The position numbers were made by a program, and so were the translations under genes. DNA of 64,000 nt from Rusavskia elegans. Lineage: Eukaryota > Ascomycota > Lecanoromycetes > Teloschistales > Teloschistaceae. Below are positions 24,180 to 34,790 of this stretch, in pieces. Position 1 is the stretch's first letter. Each line of letters begins with the position of its first letter. The notes beneath the pieces were generated by a model. That model was not told where the DNA came from, did no database searches, and worked only from the letters and a program-made list of their open reading frames with translations. The stretch spans positions 1 to 64,000 of the forward strand of contig SAUG01000077.1 of assembly GCA_011316305.1 (NCBI GenBank), in the 5' to 3' direction.

Positions 24180-25355
24180 TCAACGTTTGCAGCTGCGCGA
24201 AGGGTTGACCCGTCGTCTTGCCCGACTATAGTCTCGATCTATATCTGGCTCCTCTCTGGTCCTCTTTCTCCGAGATGCAGCAACTGTCGGGCTGGCTTGC
24301 CTGCCGTCTCGGTCCAGTGCTGTAGCAGACAGGATGTGCCGTACATTCGAGGTCTCGGAGAGGAAAGTTTGGTCATGCTTCAAGTCAAACGAACGCCGAT
24401 TCTTGGTCCCGGATGCTGTTTGTGCTCCTGGTTCTTCGCTGGCTTCAAATCTTTCCAGCGCCTGATCTTCGTCGGGCGAATTTTGACGGTCGTCTTTGAG
24501 CGTTAGCTCCTGGTCTTTTATCTCATGACCATTAGCCGCCATCATGTGCAGCCGCCAGAGTGCCAAATTGATGATCAGACCGTGAGTACTGCTACTCGAT
24601 TCCAATCCACCGTCACTCCAAGGTATTGCCTTGAACTCGAGGGTCCCGTTTCGTTGGCGGCGTTTCGCTTCTTCTTCTTCCCTCGAGGCTCTGGGTACCT
24701 TCTTGCCAGCACCTACTAACCAACTGATTTTGACCGCGAGCAGTTCTTGATTGGTGATCAAATATCCGTACTGCGCATTGGCCTTGATGCAGTACGTATA
24801 AATCTGCCGGATTGCGGGTAGCCAATTATCTATATCACCCATCTCGGCGACTGTACCGGACTGTATCCTGCTGCTATGCCACTTACAGCTCAACTTCGTG
24901 TCCTCTGGTAGTATGTTGGGGGCCTGTTCATGAGAATCAGGCGGCTGTTTGATTCCGGCCCAGTCAGGTTTCAGCGGTTTCAGCCTCCTGCCATTTCTGA
25001 CAACCGCCATCTCGGGGAAACGCCCTTGTCCACCCTTCGCCATGAAGATCTGGTGGTGATCCGGACTTCTGTTTTCCCCTTTCTGAGCTATGGCCAATGC
25101 CTTAGATACTGTCCGCCAGTTCCAAATATCCAGGAACGACTCAAGCGAAGCTTCATCGGAGATGCGACGATAAGGTATCTCGGCTATGTCGGAGTAATCC
25201 TGGAGATCGTATCGAGTTTCCAGGATTCGGTTGAAGAAACCGCTGTACATCTCAGTGAGTGTCCGAAACTCGAAATCCGTCCAAGGGTGGATGGTTATGG
25301 GACTCTTGTACAGGAATCTCCCCTGGGTCGATTTGTGGCTGGCTCTGATCGACAT
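24180..25355 (-). CDS. Conserved fungal protein with a possible PD-(D/E)xK-type motif
   Basis: A single open frame of 391 residues. I recognise the type from fungal genomes (KPDWAG, then about 20 residues later DTKLSCKW, then WLPAIRQIYTYCIKANAQYGYL) but know of no assigned function. The spacing of Pro-Asp in KPDWAG and Asp-x-Lys in EDTKLSCKW resembles the PD-(D/E)xK nuclease core; that reading is my inference. The C-terminal third (about residues 270-391) is charged, low complexity, with basic clusters such as RRKRTREE and RARRR that could be nuclear localisation signals. No signal peptide or membrane segment is visible. The start at 25355 is the first ATG of the frame. Confidence 0.72.
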   Translation of the reverse strand: MSIRASHKSTQGRFLYKSPITIHPWTDFEFRTLTEMYSGFFNRILETRYDLQDYSDIAEIPYRRISDEASLESFLDIWNWRTVSKALAIAQKGENRSPDHHQIFMAKGGQGRFPEMAVVRNGRRLKPLKPDWAGIKQPPDSHEQAPNILPEDTKLSCKWHSSRIQSGTVAEMGDIDNWLPAIRQIYTYCIKANAQYGYLITNQELLAVKISWLVGAGKKVPRASREEEEAKRRQRNGTLEFKAIPWSDGGLESSSSTHGLIINLALWRLHMMAANGHEIKDQELTLKDDRQNSPDEDQALERFEASEEPGAQTASGTKNRRSFDLKHDQTFLSETSNVRHILSATALDRDGRQASPTVAASRRKRTREEPDIDRDYSRARRRVNPSRSCKR

Positions 25356-25499
25356 CCTGTACAGTCGAGATCAGGATTAGTGGTGCGAAGATAATCGAGA
25401 AGTGTGCTAGTCAAGTGTGTCATAATGAATAGTTGGGCCAACGCGAAGCCAAAGTAAAAGCCCAAGTCGTGAGTGAGTAGCACCCTGGACATATTAATA

Positions 25500-26096
25500 G
25501 TCGATGGTCCATCGCCTGTCGGTGGGGGCTGGACGGATGGTTGCCTTTAACCGCAGTCGAAAAGACGAGGCTGCGTTGGACAGTCCAATAGGGAAGATGT
25601 TATTTGTCTGGCTCGACCAATGAAGAGCTGTAAAACGTTACAGGAGTGGTGTCTCTAAGGAGGATGCTGCATGCGAGTCGGTCCAAAGCCGTGGCAAAAT
25701 CTGGCACGGTGTCACGGTGTCACGGGGGAGTTGGCTGGCATTGGTGCCATTTCTGCATAGCGGTTGGATCCAAAGGATGTTGTGGTGCACCCCTAACCCC
25801 CCACGGTCTTACGGTCTGCGTTCGTTTTCAGCCATCCACATTGTAGCTGTCGGTCCTGCGAATCATAAAAAGGCTTTGTGCTTGGTGGGGTACGTGACCG
25901 ACAGCCATTCAGCTCTGACTCGTGGCTGTCGTGCCCCTCAAGGGGTGAATTCCGATGAGCCCCCCCCCTCATTCCCCACCAATACCACACACATCACACA
26001 TCCAAGCCATTACGGTTGAGGCGCCAGATTCTGCTAGTCTTCTTGAACAGAGCAAGGTGTTCTTCAAGCTGAGCACATCGATTTCGATCAAAAGGC
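25500..26096. other. Intergenic upstream of the FTA2-like gene
   Basis: No coding sequence is supported. The stretch between two divergently oriented genes probably holds both promoters. A C-run and CA-rich stretch lies at about 25960-26005. Confidence 0.5.
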
Positions 26097-27017
26097 ATGC
26101 CTCGGAGGAAAGGGCAGCTTCGACGAAGAAACCTTCCAGCCACCGCCAAAATCCCCCTGCCGCAATGCGACGGCTCTAAGCTGCATCCCTTCGAGGACGA
26201 TGAAGCAAACCTTGAATTTGTCCGATTGCTTTCTGATCCGACATTCGATGCAGACGCTTATGTCTTTGAGGTTGCCATCGGCAGGCAGCCGTATGCATTG
26301 AAAGCAGTACGCCTGACGTTCTCCATCAGACTGCTGTAAGTCGATTGCTGAATGTGACTGCAGTTCAAATACTACAACGATGAAGAGGACCACTTGGCCT
26401 TGGATGACTTCGAGCGAGATCTACTGAGCCGACCTGTCGGCGGAAATCCGGCTCCCTTGGACCACCTTGACTATTACTTCGACCCCTTTTACAACGAGTG
26501 TCGCGCCTATGGAAAACTTGTTGAAGCAGAGCTGAATGGGGAGGTCGCCGTCCGCTGTCACGGGTACTTGATGCTGTCGTATGAACAAGAGGATGACCTG
26601 GACCGCCGATTCGGAATAACGGACTGGAACCGCCCGATCGAGCAATATGACATGTCCCCCTCGAAAAGACCACCGCTGAGAGTCACAGTCAAGGATCTGA
26701 TCCTCGAGGATCCCGAGTGGAGCCCGCGGGTTGCCAATAAAATGTTGAGAGACCTGAAGAAAATGCGGAAGCTGGGAGTCTATGCGATGGATATCAAGCC
26801 TGATAACTACAAAGGTGGCCTGCTGGTCGACTTGAGTATCGCACTTACCCATCCGCATATCGTCTTCCAAATCAAGCCAGAGTTCCAACAACAGGGTTAC
26901 AAGAACCAGGATTTGATAGCTTTCGATGCCATGATGCGAGACCAAAAGGTCAAGACCAGGATTCGAGCGTTTCGGAATATTGAAACCATGAGAAAACTCC
27001 GGTCCTACAAGGAATGA
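26097..27017 (+). CDS. FTA2-like kinase-fold protein, two exons
   Basis: Exons 26097-26306 and 26364-27017 are joined by a 57-bp intron (GTACGC..TGCAG, phase 0), giving 287 residues. The exon border reads YALKA|FKYYNDEED, typical of the N-lobe of fungal FTA2/protein-kinase-like proteins. Other landmarks are DYYFDPFYNECRAYG, AVRCHGYLML and DIKPDNYKGGLLVDLS. The last segment sits where a kinase catalytic loop (HRDxxxxN) and DFG would be, but HRD is replaced by MDIKPDN and DFG by DLS, so activity is doubtful. In fission yeast Fta2 belongs to the Sim4 kinetochore complex. Most filamentous-fungal members are uncharacterised and often strain-variable. No signal peptide. The 20-codon basic N terminus (MPRRKGQLRRRN) could be a nuclear signal. 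Confidence 0.82.
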
Positions 27018-28949
27018 GGTTGGTCCGAGTTTAGGGGTTCAACGCGAGCAGGATGCTTGAGGCGAAGGAAACGGCGTTAGGCCATTCAGTGGCAATAGAT
27101 GTTCGATGTGCCTTCTGAAATAACCTTTGCGTGTCAGTCAGGATATGCCGTGCCCAGGTTTGGAAGAGAACGTCTGGTCGTGTCGATGCTCAATCAGAAT
27201 GTAGGCCATACGAAAAGCTCCAAGCAAATCCTTCAGGGCTGTTTATTGTTCCAAGTCAGTCGTCGCTCGATCGAATGTACACATGCAGTGGCAGTATGTT
27301 AAACCAACAACAATAAGTATTATTCTCCATATCGATATTTACCGAAGCTCGGGTCCTGACAATTCAATTGATGCTCCCAATCTTCTTATGCAGAAGACAA
27401 ACTCGAGCGAGGTATTGAAGTTCGAGAGATCGACACGGACGAGAAACACCGCCCTGATAATGGCAGTGTGCAGATTAATATGGGATAATGCCAATTTGTA
27501 CAAATAAGCATTACCAGCCTGCAGGGCGGATGATCCACCGTCCTAAGCCTCAGCCGTATCATCAATACACCGGGGCAATTAAGGTTGATTTATAGGAACG
27601 CTGCGTTTTCACTCCCAGCATAGCACGGAGCTCCTGCTAATGCCGACGGTTGCTATAATCGATCTGTTCCACACCGTTATCTCAACCAGACCACGTTCAT
27701 GATCGCGATGTCATGCTATATGGAAATGGGGTCCTCCATTTCCAGAGATAGCGGGAGAAAGCCATTGCAGATGCTCTGTAACTTAGCAGATTTTTGCAGA
27801 TGATTAGTGTCGCCCGTTGCAGACACTCCCACGTCTTACATGTCAAGCACATGGCCTCGATCTTCTAGCAGCTCGCGGACTCTTCTTATGTTGATCTATA
27901 GTACATTTCATGTAGAATTCTGCCAAGCCTCTGACTCTGGCTAACGATACCCTTCTACTTCTCGCCGCGGTTTCTCCGCAATGGTCGAGCGCAGGCATGT
28001 GAAAGACGATTTTATAGGAGCTATGGAAACACATCCACTATCACCGCAGCCAGCAAGCCACTGTAATCTGTAAGCTGCATTTCTCACGTCGCTTGACGCG
28101 CCGAATATAAGGTTCGAAAGCGTTAATGAAGCTGATGGACCTTATGCTTTAACAGTAGGTAACGCTCTGATTGCTTGTGAACCAACATTTCCAAAAGCCG
28201 ACATCGTTATTGCACTTAGGCTTCCCCTATTGTGTGTCTTTTTGCGTAGCAGCAAAGGCCGCTGCGCTGTTGTTCGCTATTACGGTCTTTCCTCCAAGTG
28301 CGGCTGCTATTGAGTTCACCATAAAAGCTTCTACCTAATTCTCAATACTTGTCTGGCTCCTACCTGGTTCTCCAGTTGGATGGTTTCCAGTAAACGTCCA
28401 TGCTGGATTGCTCAACACAGGCCCGAGACTATGTACAGATGAAGGAAGAGATAAAGGAAGAGCTTGGAGGATAACAGGGGGATGATATACTTGTGGACAC
28501 CCCGAGAAGGCTGATGATCCAATGCTGGAAGTTCGAGCAATTATCTACATCCCCAAGACGAACTTGGGATTGAATTACACCGCAAGGTTTTTGTAGCGGG
28601 GCTGCAATAACAGTCACAGAGTGAAAGCCATGAAGGAGAAGACAAATTTTCAACCTCAAGGCGGGAACCACGCTAGGTATCGAGGGAGTAGTCCTTTCCA
28701 CGTGGTTTATGCCAGAACCATGTGAGGGGAATATAACTCTATGCCTTAGGTCTATAACGTCCGATATGAGTATCCGTCTCTTCGTTTTCTATTCTGCAGG
28801 CTGTTCAGATATATTGAGTTCCTTCCCAGACAAGATGGACACTGGAACAGCAGATGCACTGGGAAGGGAAATATCGGAGAATGAAACCCTCCTCCCTCCC
28901 CACTTCCTCCACCTGTTCTCTCCTTCGATTCGTGGCGCAAGAATTTCTT
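27018..28949. other. Intergenic, no supported gene
   Basis: Only short, overlapping open frames without motifs occur (for example plus 27099-27302, minus 28429-28701). I see no splice-linked coding chain. Composition is normal and there is no RIP-type CpA loss. Confidence 0.5.
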
Positions 28950-30795
28950 TCAGCGGAGGATCATCCAATGATTTATCTGTATGGTTAGCACGTACATGTC
29001 TATCGGCGAGTCAGTGTCCTTATCACATGTACGATGCGTCTCAAGCTCGCACCTTTGCAGACTGTCAAGACGCGGATATCTATGTTCTTTGTCTAGACAA
29101 TAGGGGCAAGGATAGCCTGGCGACATGTGCACGAGCTGATGGCGGATCATTTCGTTCTTGCGTTTGAAACCTATGCCGCCTTTTGAACGAGGGCATCTAT
29201 CGATAGGGCAGAAGTGCGGTCGAGGTACTACCGAGTGGGAGTCGGAGTGAGAGCTGGAATCTGGTGGTAAGCCACAGAAACCAACAGAGAAAGGCTGTAG
29301 GAAGCTGAACAACGCACTTGAGAAGATAGTGCGTCTGAAACGGAGGAGCAGAGCAGCCAGGATGTGTGCATTCAAACCTGCCACTTGGAGAGGATGGCGG
29401 CGGCGGCGGTGGTGATCTTGCTTGCTCCGAGTCTGAGGCTTTTGACTTCGTAGTCTCAGCTTGAGATATCGCCGGCAAAGTTTCGAGACTTGGTGATCCA
29501 GGGTCGTGTACACTCGGAGTTGTTTGCGTCTTTTGTTGAGATACCTTGTCTGCTTGCAATAACATACTTATGCCTCTGTCTTGCCGGTCTCGGAGGCCCA
29601 TGGCATCATGCAAAGATGGTAAAGGGGCTATTTGTCCAGTAAATATTTGTCCAGTAAACCTACCGGGCCCCTCGGAAAAGGGATCCCATCTCGGCAGGAT
29701 TGGCGACCCAATGTGGTACTGCTTAAGGGGTAGGAGGGGTAGGTTGTCTCCATTATGGTGTTCATCAAAAGCGTTACTCATCGTGCCGATTGTCTCCCCT
29801 TCACTCTGTGCAAGATATTCGAAGGACTCATTGTCGATCTGGGATTGAGCTTCAAAAGACTCCTCGCTCACGTAAGGCAGAATTGGTTGAAGTCTACTTT
29901 CGTGAAACTCGTGTAACTCGTGTCCAGAGTGTAAAGGCGCTGGTGAGGTGGTTGCGATTTGTTGACTCTCATAGTAATCTCTACTTTGTAGTCGTCTTTG
30001 AGCACCGTCGAGTTCCAGATTCGGACCATCGGTTGGACCCTCTGAGATCTCAACGACTTGTGGCGGATTCCTGGGTTGGGTTTGCGTATTGCCGTGCTCC
30101 CGGACGTTTGACTGCTCATTTCGTAAGCGTTCGTTCCCCTCTGAAGCCGGCGCACCAGAACCGGATGGAAGTTGATCCAGCGTGTTTGTGTAGATCTTCG
30201 CGCCTCGATCCAGAAGATGCTGTACGACCTCCACGTGGCCATGTGCAGATGACGCCTGAAGAGCATTGGTATATTGAACGCCCTTTTGATTGATATTCGC
30301 ACCAAGATCAAGCAGAAGTCGGACGGTTTCCAAGTCGCCTTGGGCGGCCGCGATCTCAAGGCTGCTACCGCAAGTAACGGATTGCTCATCAACGTCTGCG
30401 CCAGCTTCCAAAAGCAGTTTGGCAACAGCTGTATGGCCTCCATGAACAGCACTCAACAAGGCACTGCTGTGTCCATCACAAGGTTGACGAGCGCATTGGC
30501 AACGTCCTGACGATATCTTGAGCGATCGTCGAGGTGTCGGAAGATTATTGTCTTCGTAAGCTGGGATGTTTATGAGGCTTTCTTGTCTCGCCTCGGACGT
30601 GGTCAGACTTGCTGAACACGGTTGACCGGCTTTGACACATGGTTGGCACCTTGCTATCGGCCAGACACGATCAACGGGTTCACACTGGCTTGTTTAAGCA
30701 TGTTACCACTGGAGGCGGACAACGCTTACCTTTATTTTCTTGTCACGGCAGCGCCTACAACGTCGCAATGATAATCGCTGACCCTTGCGAGGCAT
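28950..30795 (-). CDS. Zn2Cys6 - ankyrin - C2H2 zinc-finger protein, three exons
   Basis: Exons 30795-30730, 30684-29318 and 29253-28950 (introns 45 and 64 bp) give 578 residues in frame. The short first exon carries ATG and the first half of a canonical binuclear cluster. Cysteines 13, 16, 23, 35, 38 and 45 follow C-x2-C-x6-C-x11-C-x2-C-x6-C, and the first intron falls just before Cys23. Residues about 88-185 are three ankyrin repeats (ALLSAVHGGHTAVAKLLLEAGAD and two more). A long Ser/Pro/Gln-rich middle ends in a Pro run. The C terminus (about 455-570) has C2H2-type fingers (CTHPGC..H..H, CPIDRC..H..H and a third with one His replaced by Cys). It is probably a nuclear DNA-binding regulator. 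Target unknown. An open frame that starts inside exon 2 would miss the Zn2Cys6 part. Confidence 0.88.
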
Positions 30796-31404
30796 GGTAT
30801 TGCAAGGGCTCCAATATCTGTGTGCTTTTCCTGTAGGAATATATATTAAACCAAACTCACCGTGCTAAAACAGTATATCCAAAAAAGAAGGTTGAGTATA
30901 CAGCATTGGAGAATGCATATCGAAAGGCTGATATTGAGCCGATCGCAGTGTCGCAGTTCTGCAATTTCTCGCAGTTCTCGCAGTGTCTCGCACTTTAGGT
31001 AGAGTAAGTTCTGACCAATGAGCCGCTAGCCGGCTATGCATTGTGACGTCGATGGAAGGGACTCCCTGAGATCGCAGTTTGCGATCTACAATCGAGACTG
31101 CGCAGTGGCTTTATAATATACCTGCCATCGCGAAATAGGTATTCTTGTCAAGTGAATACTGCATGTGAAGTTGATTTGACGCCGCGCGCTTGCAGCGCTG
31201 CCTGAGATGACCGTGCCCGAGCTTGCAAGTCCTAAGACCCAGACGTTCCGTGGATGGAAGGAATACTGCGAGAGCTAGACTGCGACAATTTGCGATTGTC
31301 GCATCAGATTAGAATACTGGCGTCGAGCCTCTGCGATGTGATCTATCTCTTGTCTGGCCGCGACACATGGACCACCATGCACAAGCGCACCATATAAGTT
31401 TTTT
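30796..31404. other. Intergenic; short direct repeats
   Basis: No gene is supported. At about 30940-31000 the word TCGCAGT(T/G)(C/T)T recurs several times in a row. Related GCGATC/GCAGTTTGCGA words follow to 31110, forming a small imperfect repeat cluster upstream of the zinc-finger gene start. Confidence 0.5.
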
Positions 31405-31555
31405 TTGCCCGCAGTTGCCAATCTGAGATTCCGTAAGTATGGTATCTCACATTGTTGTATCAAGGAACTAACTTCGAGCGCCCAGCAGGGGGTCCGAGTC
31501 GTCACCTGCCGAAATATCGACTCGCCGATTTGCTTTCTTCGATCTTTCCACGACA

Positions 31556-32232
31556 TGGTTAATCCTCTGTCAACCAGGCTCGTCGAATCTTCCAATTGGC
31601 GCGATGGCTTTCATCAAGCTATCGTGAATGAATCTCCATGGTCCCTGGTATTCCAAGACCACACGCACTGTTTCTCTCCTTTCAGCGCCCCGCGAGGACA
31701 ACCTCACCTGAACGCCATTGTGATGGCACGAGCTCGCCAAGAGTTCTTCCGACGTCGAACAGCCCACTGGAGAGGCCGCCTTTCGCTTCTCTTCGCCAAC
31801 GTCGAACTCGGCACCGCAACCGTTGGGGCCATCCCCTCAAAGCCAAAGGTGATGTCAGAAGTGATTCCGCGAGGTTATCGAGCATCGCAGCTCCTCACAG
31901 CTGCTTTCCACAGACCGGGTCTTCTTCCCTCGGCCATTTTAACACAACTCGCTCAGCATCAGTCCCTGGTGATACCCATTGCAGTCACTATACCGCCAGC
32001 CCTGGGCTCCAAGATCATCGTCTTTCGTACCGTATCAGAGGGTCCGATATGGATACTGCAGCTATGCTTGGTGGCGTTGGTGGCGATTGCATTGGGCTTG
32101 TTGTGTGGACGAGTCACTTCGAATGCAGAGCTGGGGGTGGCTGTGGCTGGGGCATGGATTCAATTTGCGCAGGTTGTCGCGGCAAGCCGCCGTCACGGAA
32201 GGTTCGCGGAGTTCCAAGGCGGTGACAGTTGA
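31556..32232 (+). CDS. Hypothetical protein with two possible membrane segments
   Basis: The open frame runs 31405-32232; 31556 is the first ATG after the ambiguous upstream part. The C-terminal half holds two hydrophobic stretches (around LVIPIAVTIPPALGS and WILQLCLVALVAIALGLLC) and ends FQGGDS. No family is recognised. Competing open frames overlap on both strands, so the gene may be an artefact of high-GC sequence or have a different exon structure. Confidence 0.35.
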
Positions 32233-32866
32233 GGACGGATGAAGACTAACGGATATTCAGATTCTTGATGGCTGCTGGAGTCGACAAGCAAGTGTAGATT
32301 ACGTTCGTACACTCTGACTTGATGGTTGAATACTGGATGGCCGTGAAAAGCCACAGTGGGAGCTTCACAGTTTCTATAGCTGCATAGGAATGTTTCAGTC
32401 GATACTTTCACATTCAGGTGGGATCACGGTTCATGACGGACACGAAGATTTTTTGCCAGCAAATTGCTCCCCGCGTAGTCACGTGTCTGACTGGCGCTGA
32501 GGACGCGGAAAACAAGTGACGTATGCCAAGCCGAAAGTCATTAAGACACTCGTACGTTGTACGTTGTAGCCCCCACTCCGCCTGTTCATCCACGTCCACC
32601 AGTAACAAGGGAAGTTCTTCCTACAGATTGACTACCTCGAATGGATTGACAGTACGATAGGCGGAAATAGCGCTGGGGTTTGTTCGAGCCATTACTTGTC
32701 AGCAGACACTGGTAAACGATGTCGTACATCGAGGTGCCGCCCCCCTGTCATACGCGCCTTGAACGATATGGACGATGAGATACGGCGGGTCTAGCATTTC
32801 AATATTACTCCTCATCATCCTGAGCCCTTTCCAGTATTACATCCCAAACCCTTGTTGATGAACAGC
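32233..32866. other. Intergenic, no supported gene
   Basis: Two 64-72 codon minus-strand frames (32193-32411, 32414-32608) show no motif. The stretch lies downstream of the GH12 gene and probably contains its terminator region. Confidence 0.5.
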
Positions 32867-33677
32867 TCAACTTACCTTGATACTATAACCACTCGTCACC
32901 AATTTTGTCCCACTCCTTGTAAAAACTTCCGTCTCCGCCTGCAGCGTCTGTAGATACTGCTCCGAGCTCAACTGCCAGTTCGCCTGCAAATACCGATTAA
33001 ACGCTACCAAATCACCACAGTATGATGTCACCGGGCCATTCTTCGCAATGAAGCTGTATACAATCACGTTTCCCTTGTGGCCCTTGATGAGATTGGATGC
33101 CGTACCGCCGATGGTGGGGGTAGCGACTGGGGTGGGAGGATAGCCATTGTCGCTGAGCGGACTGATACCGACGTAGACTCCGAGCCAGACCATGACTTCG
33201 TATGTTTGGGCGCACGTGGGACACGTGCTGAGGAACGTGTCGTAGGCGACGCTGGCGCGGAGGAAGGTGCCTGAGTAGCTATACATGCTTTTTTCAGCTC
33301 AGTTGGCACAAGACTCCATTCATTTGGATGATCTCGTACCTCCAGGACCAAGCAGTAGGAGTACCCGTATATTGGCTCAACGGCTTGCGGGTGACTGGTG
33401 ATTCGACATTGGTATAGCTCTTCACACTATTCTCGTTGCCAGACCATGACCGGGTGGTACTCCATGCCAGTGATGTAGCGGTCAAGGCATCGATCTGGGA
33501 GTATTGAGATCCAGTGTCGGTGTTGGCGCCCCACTGGTGGGCGCAGACGGTATAGCTACCGGCTGATATACTTGTGTATTGGCCGCATTGGGAGGGCTCA
33601 CGAGGCTCGAGGACTTTCGTAGGTGCGAAAAGACAAGATGTGACGAGAAGAGCAGATAGGATAAATTGGGGTAACAT
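32867..33677 (-). CDS. Secreted GH12 endoglucanase/xyloglucanase, two exons
   Basis: Exons 33677-33340 and 33278-32867 around a 61-bp intron (GTACGA..TATAG) give 249 residues, the usual size for glycoside hydrolase family 12. The join restores WSWSYSGT, a family signature. Residues 1-20 (MLPQFILSALLVTSCLFAPT) are a signal peptide; the ATG at 33677 is preferred over 33701 because it places the hydrophobic core correctly. QCGQYTSISAGSYTV follows. Glu140 in TYEVMVWL is the expected nucleophile and Glu230 in AETEVF the expected acid/base. Family members cut beta-1,4-glucan or xyloglucan outside the cell. The final ATCAAGGTAAGT is also a good 5' splice site, so the last residues could be alternatively spliced (Lys-Val-Ser-stop or Lys-Gly-Ser-Gly-stop). 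Confidence 0.93.
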
Positions 33678-33739
33678 GGCAATGTGACTGAAGACTGTCA
33701 ACAGACTGCATCTATGCTGGGATGACTCACATCTTTATA

Positions 33740-34790
33740 AGTGACGAGGTTCTTGCATGACGAGAGTGGACGAACTGCATCCAACAAGCTGCTTCGGCAG
33801 GCAGAGCCGGCGTATAAAAACAACAAGGCAAACGTTCTCGACACGATAGAACACAAAATTCGCAACGAATGCACTACGAATCGGAAAGGTATAAAGTTGA
33901 CCAGACAAACACAATCGGTTCAACGAGGCTCGTCCAGCCATCATGCCCTACCTAGATCTTACTGGAGCCGCAGAACTTTGAGGCGAAGAAGTGTATACCA
34001 AACAAGTATTTTCGACGTTCACCACCTGACGGGAGTGGCAGGCTCCATCAGAAACAACAAAATATAATTACTGGAGCAAAGCGTAGCTGGATTCGATATA
34101 CGGTACCTACGTACCCTGGAGCGTGGGGGCAACATGGGAGTGCCGTTGACTGCTGTCAATGGTGTAGCTAGCATGCAAATGGGAACCACGTGGTAGCCAA
34201 CTTCGCGATGAGCAAAAGATCCGAACATCAAGCCTATCATCTTATGCGTTGGTGGGGCGTTCGATTGGGCTGGCAGTCGAAGTATCGGATGCCTACTCAG
34301 CCAAGTCCGAGGGAAAGCCGCTGAGAGTGTCCCAAAGGTTCTGCTCACCGCGAGCCAACTCCGTCCATGCAGCGGCGATCAACCTGCATCCCAACGCCAA
34401 TGGGAACGATCGTCCGAGCAGTATGTGCAGACCCTGCTAAGCTAATGCATGAAAACGTGCCGAGGGTCCGTCCGATATTGCGTCGGCCACTGCCGTCTTA
34501 GCTGTCGTCCTACTGGGCGAATACCCAATCATTGATTCCCCCGAAGGCATTCTCCAATCCTACAACTCGGATTTCCAACCCATTCTAGGCTAATGATATG
34601 GACCTGGAAGGGCCAGTGGTAGCTACTGCCCGTTACGGTCTTTCCCCCCCAAACTATATGGCATCAGCAGCTGACGAGCATCCCGTGAAAAACTTTCTTA
34701 ATTTGTGAAATTCCACGACACTTACCAGCCCCTAGCGCGCATGGCCAATTCCATGATAGGACTCGACTTTGAAAATGTTCTGCAGTGCTC
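33740..34790. other. Intergenic, no supported gene
   Basis: Small open frames on both strands (33741-34067 plus, 34019-34348 minus, 34249-34440 plus) have no recognised features. The proximal part is the promoter region of the GH12 gene; a TTTATAAGT TATA-like word occurs at about 33733 on the plus strand. Confidence 0.45.

Noticed and set aside
28709..29167. Plus-strand 152-codon frame
   Set aside because: It overlaps the 3' part of the minus-strand zinc-finger gene, whose C2H2 motifs show the true coding strand.
31638..32225. Second plus-strand frame of 195 codons overlapping the hypothetical protein
   Set aside because: Arg/Ser/Pro-rich out-of-frame translation with no features; one of several competing frames in GC-rich sequence.
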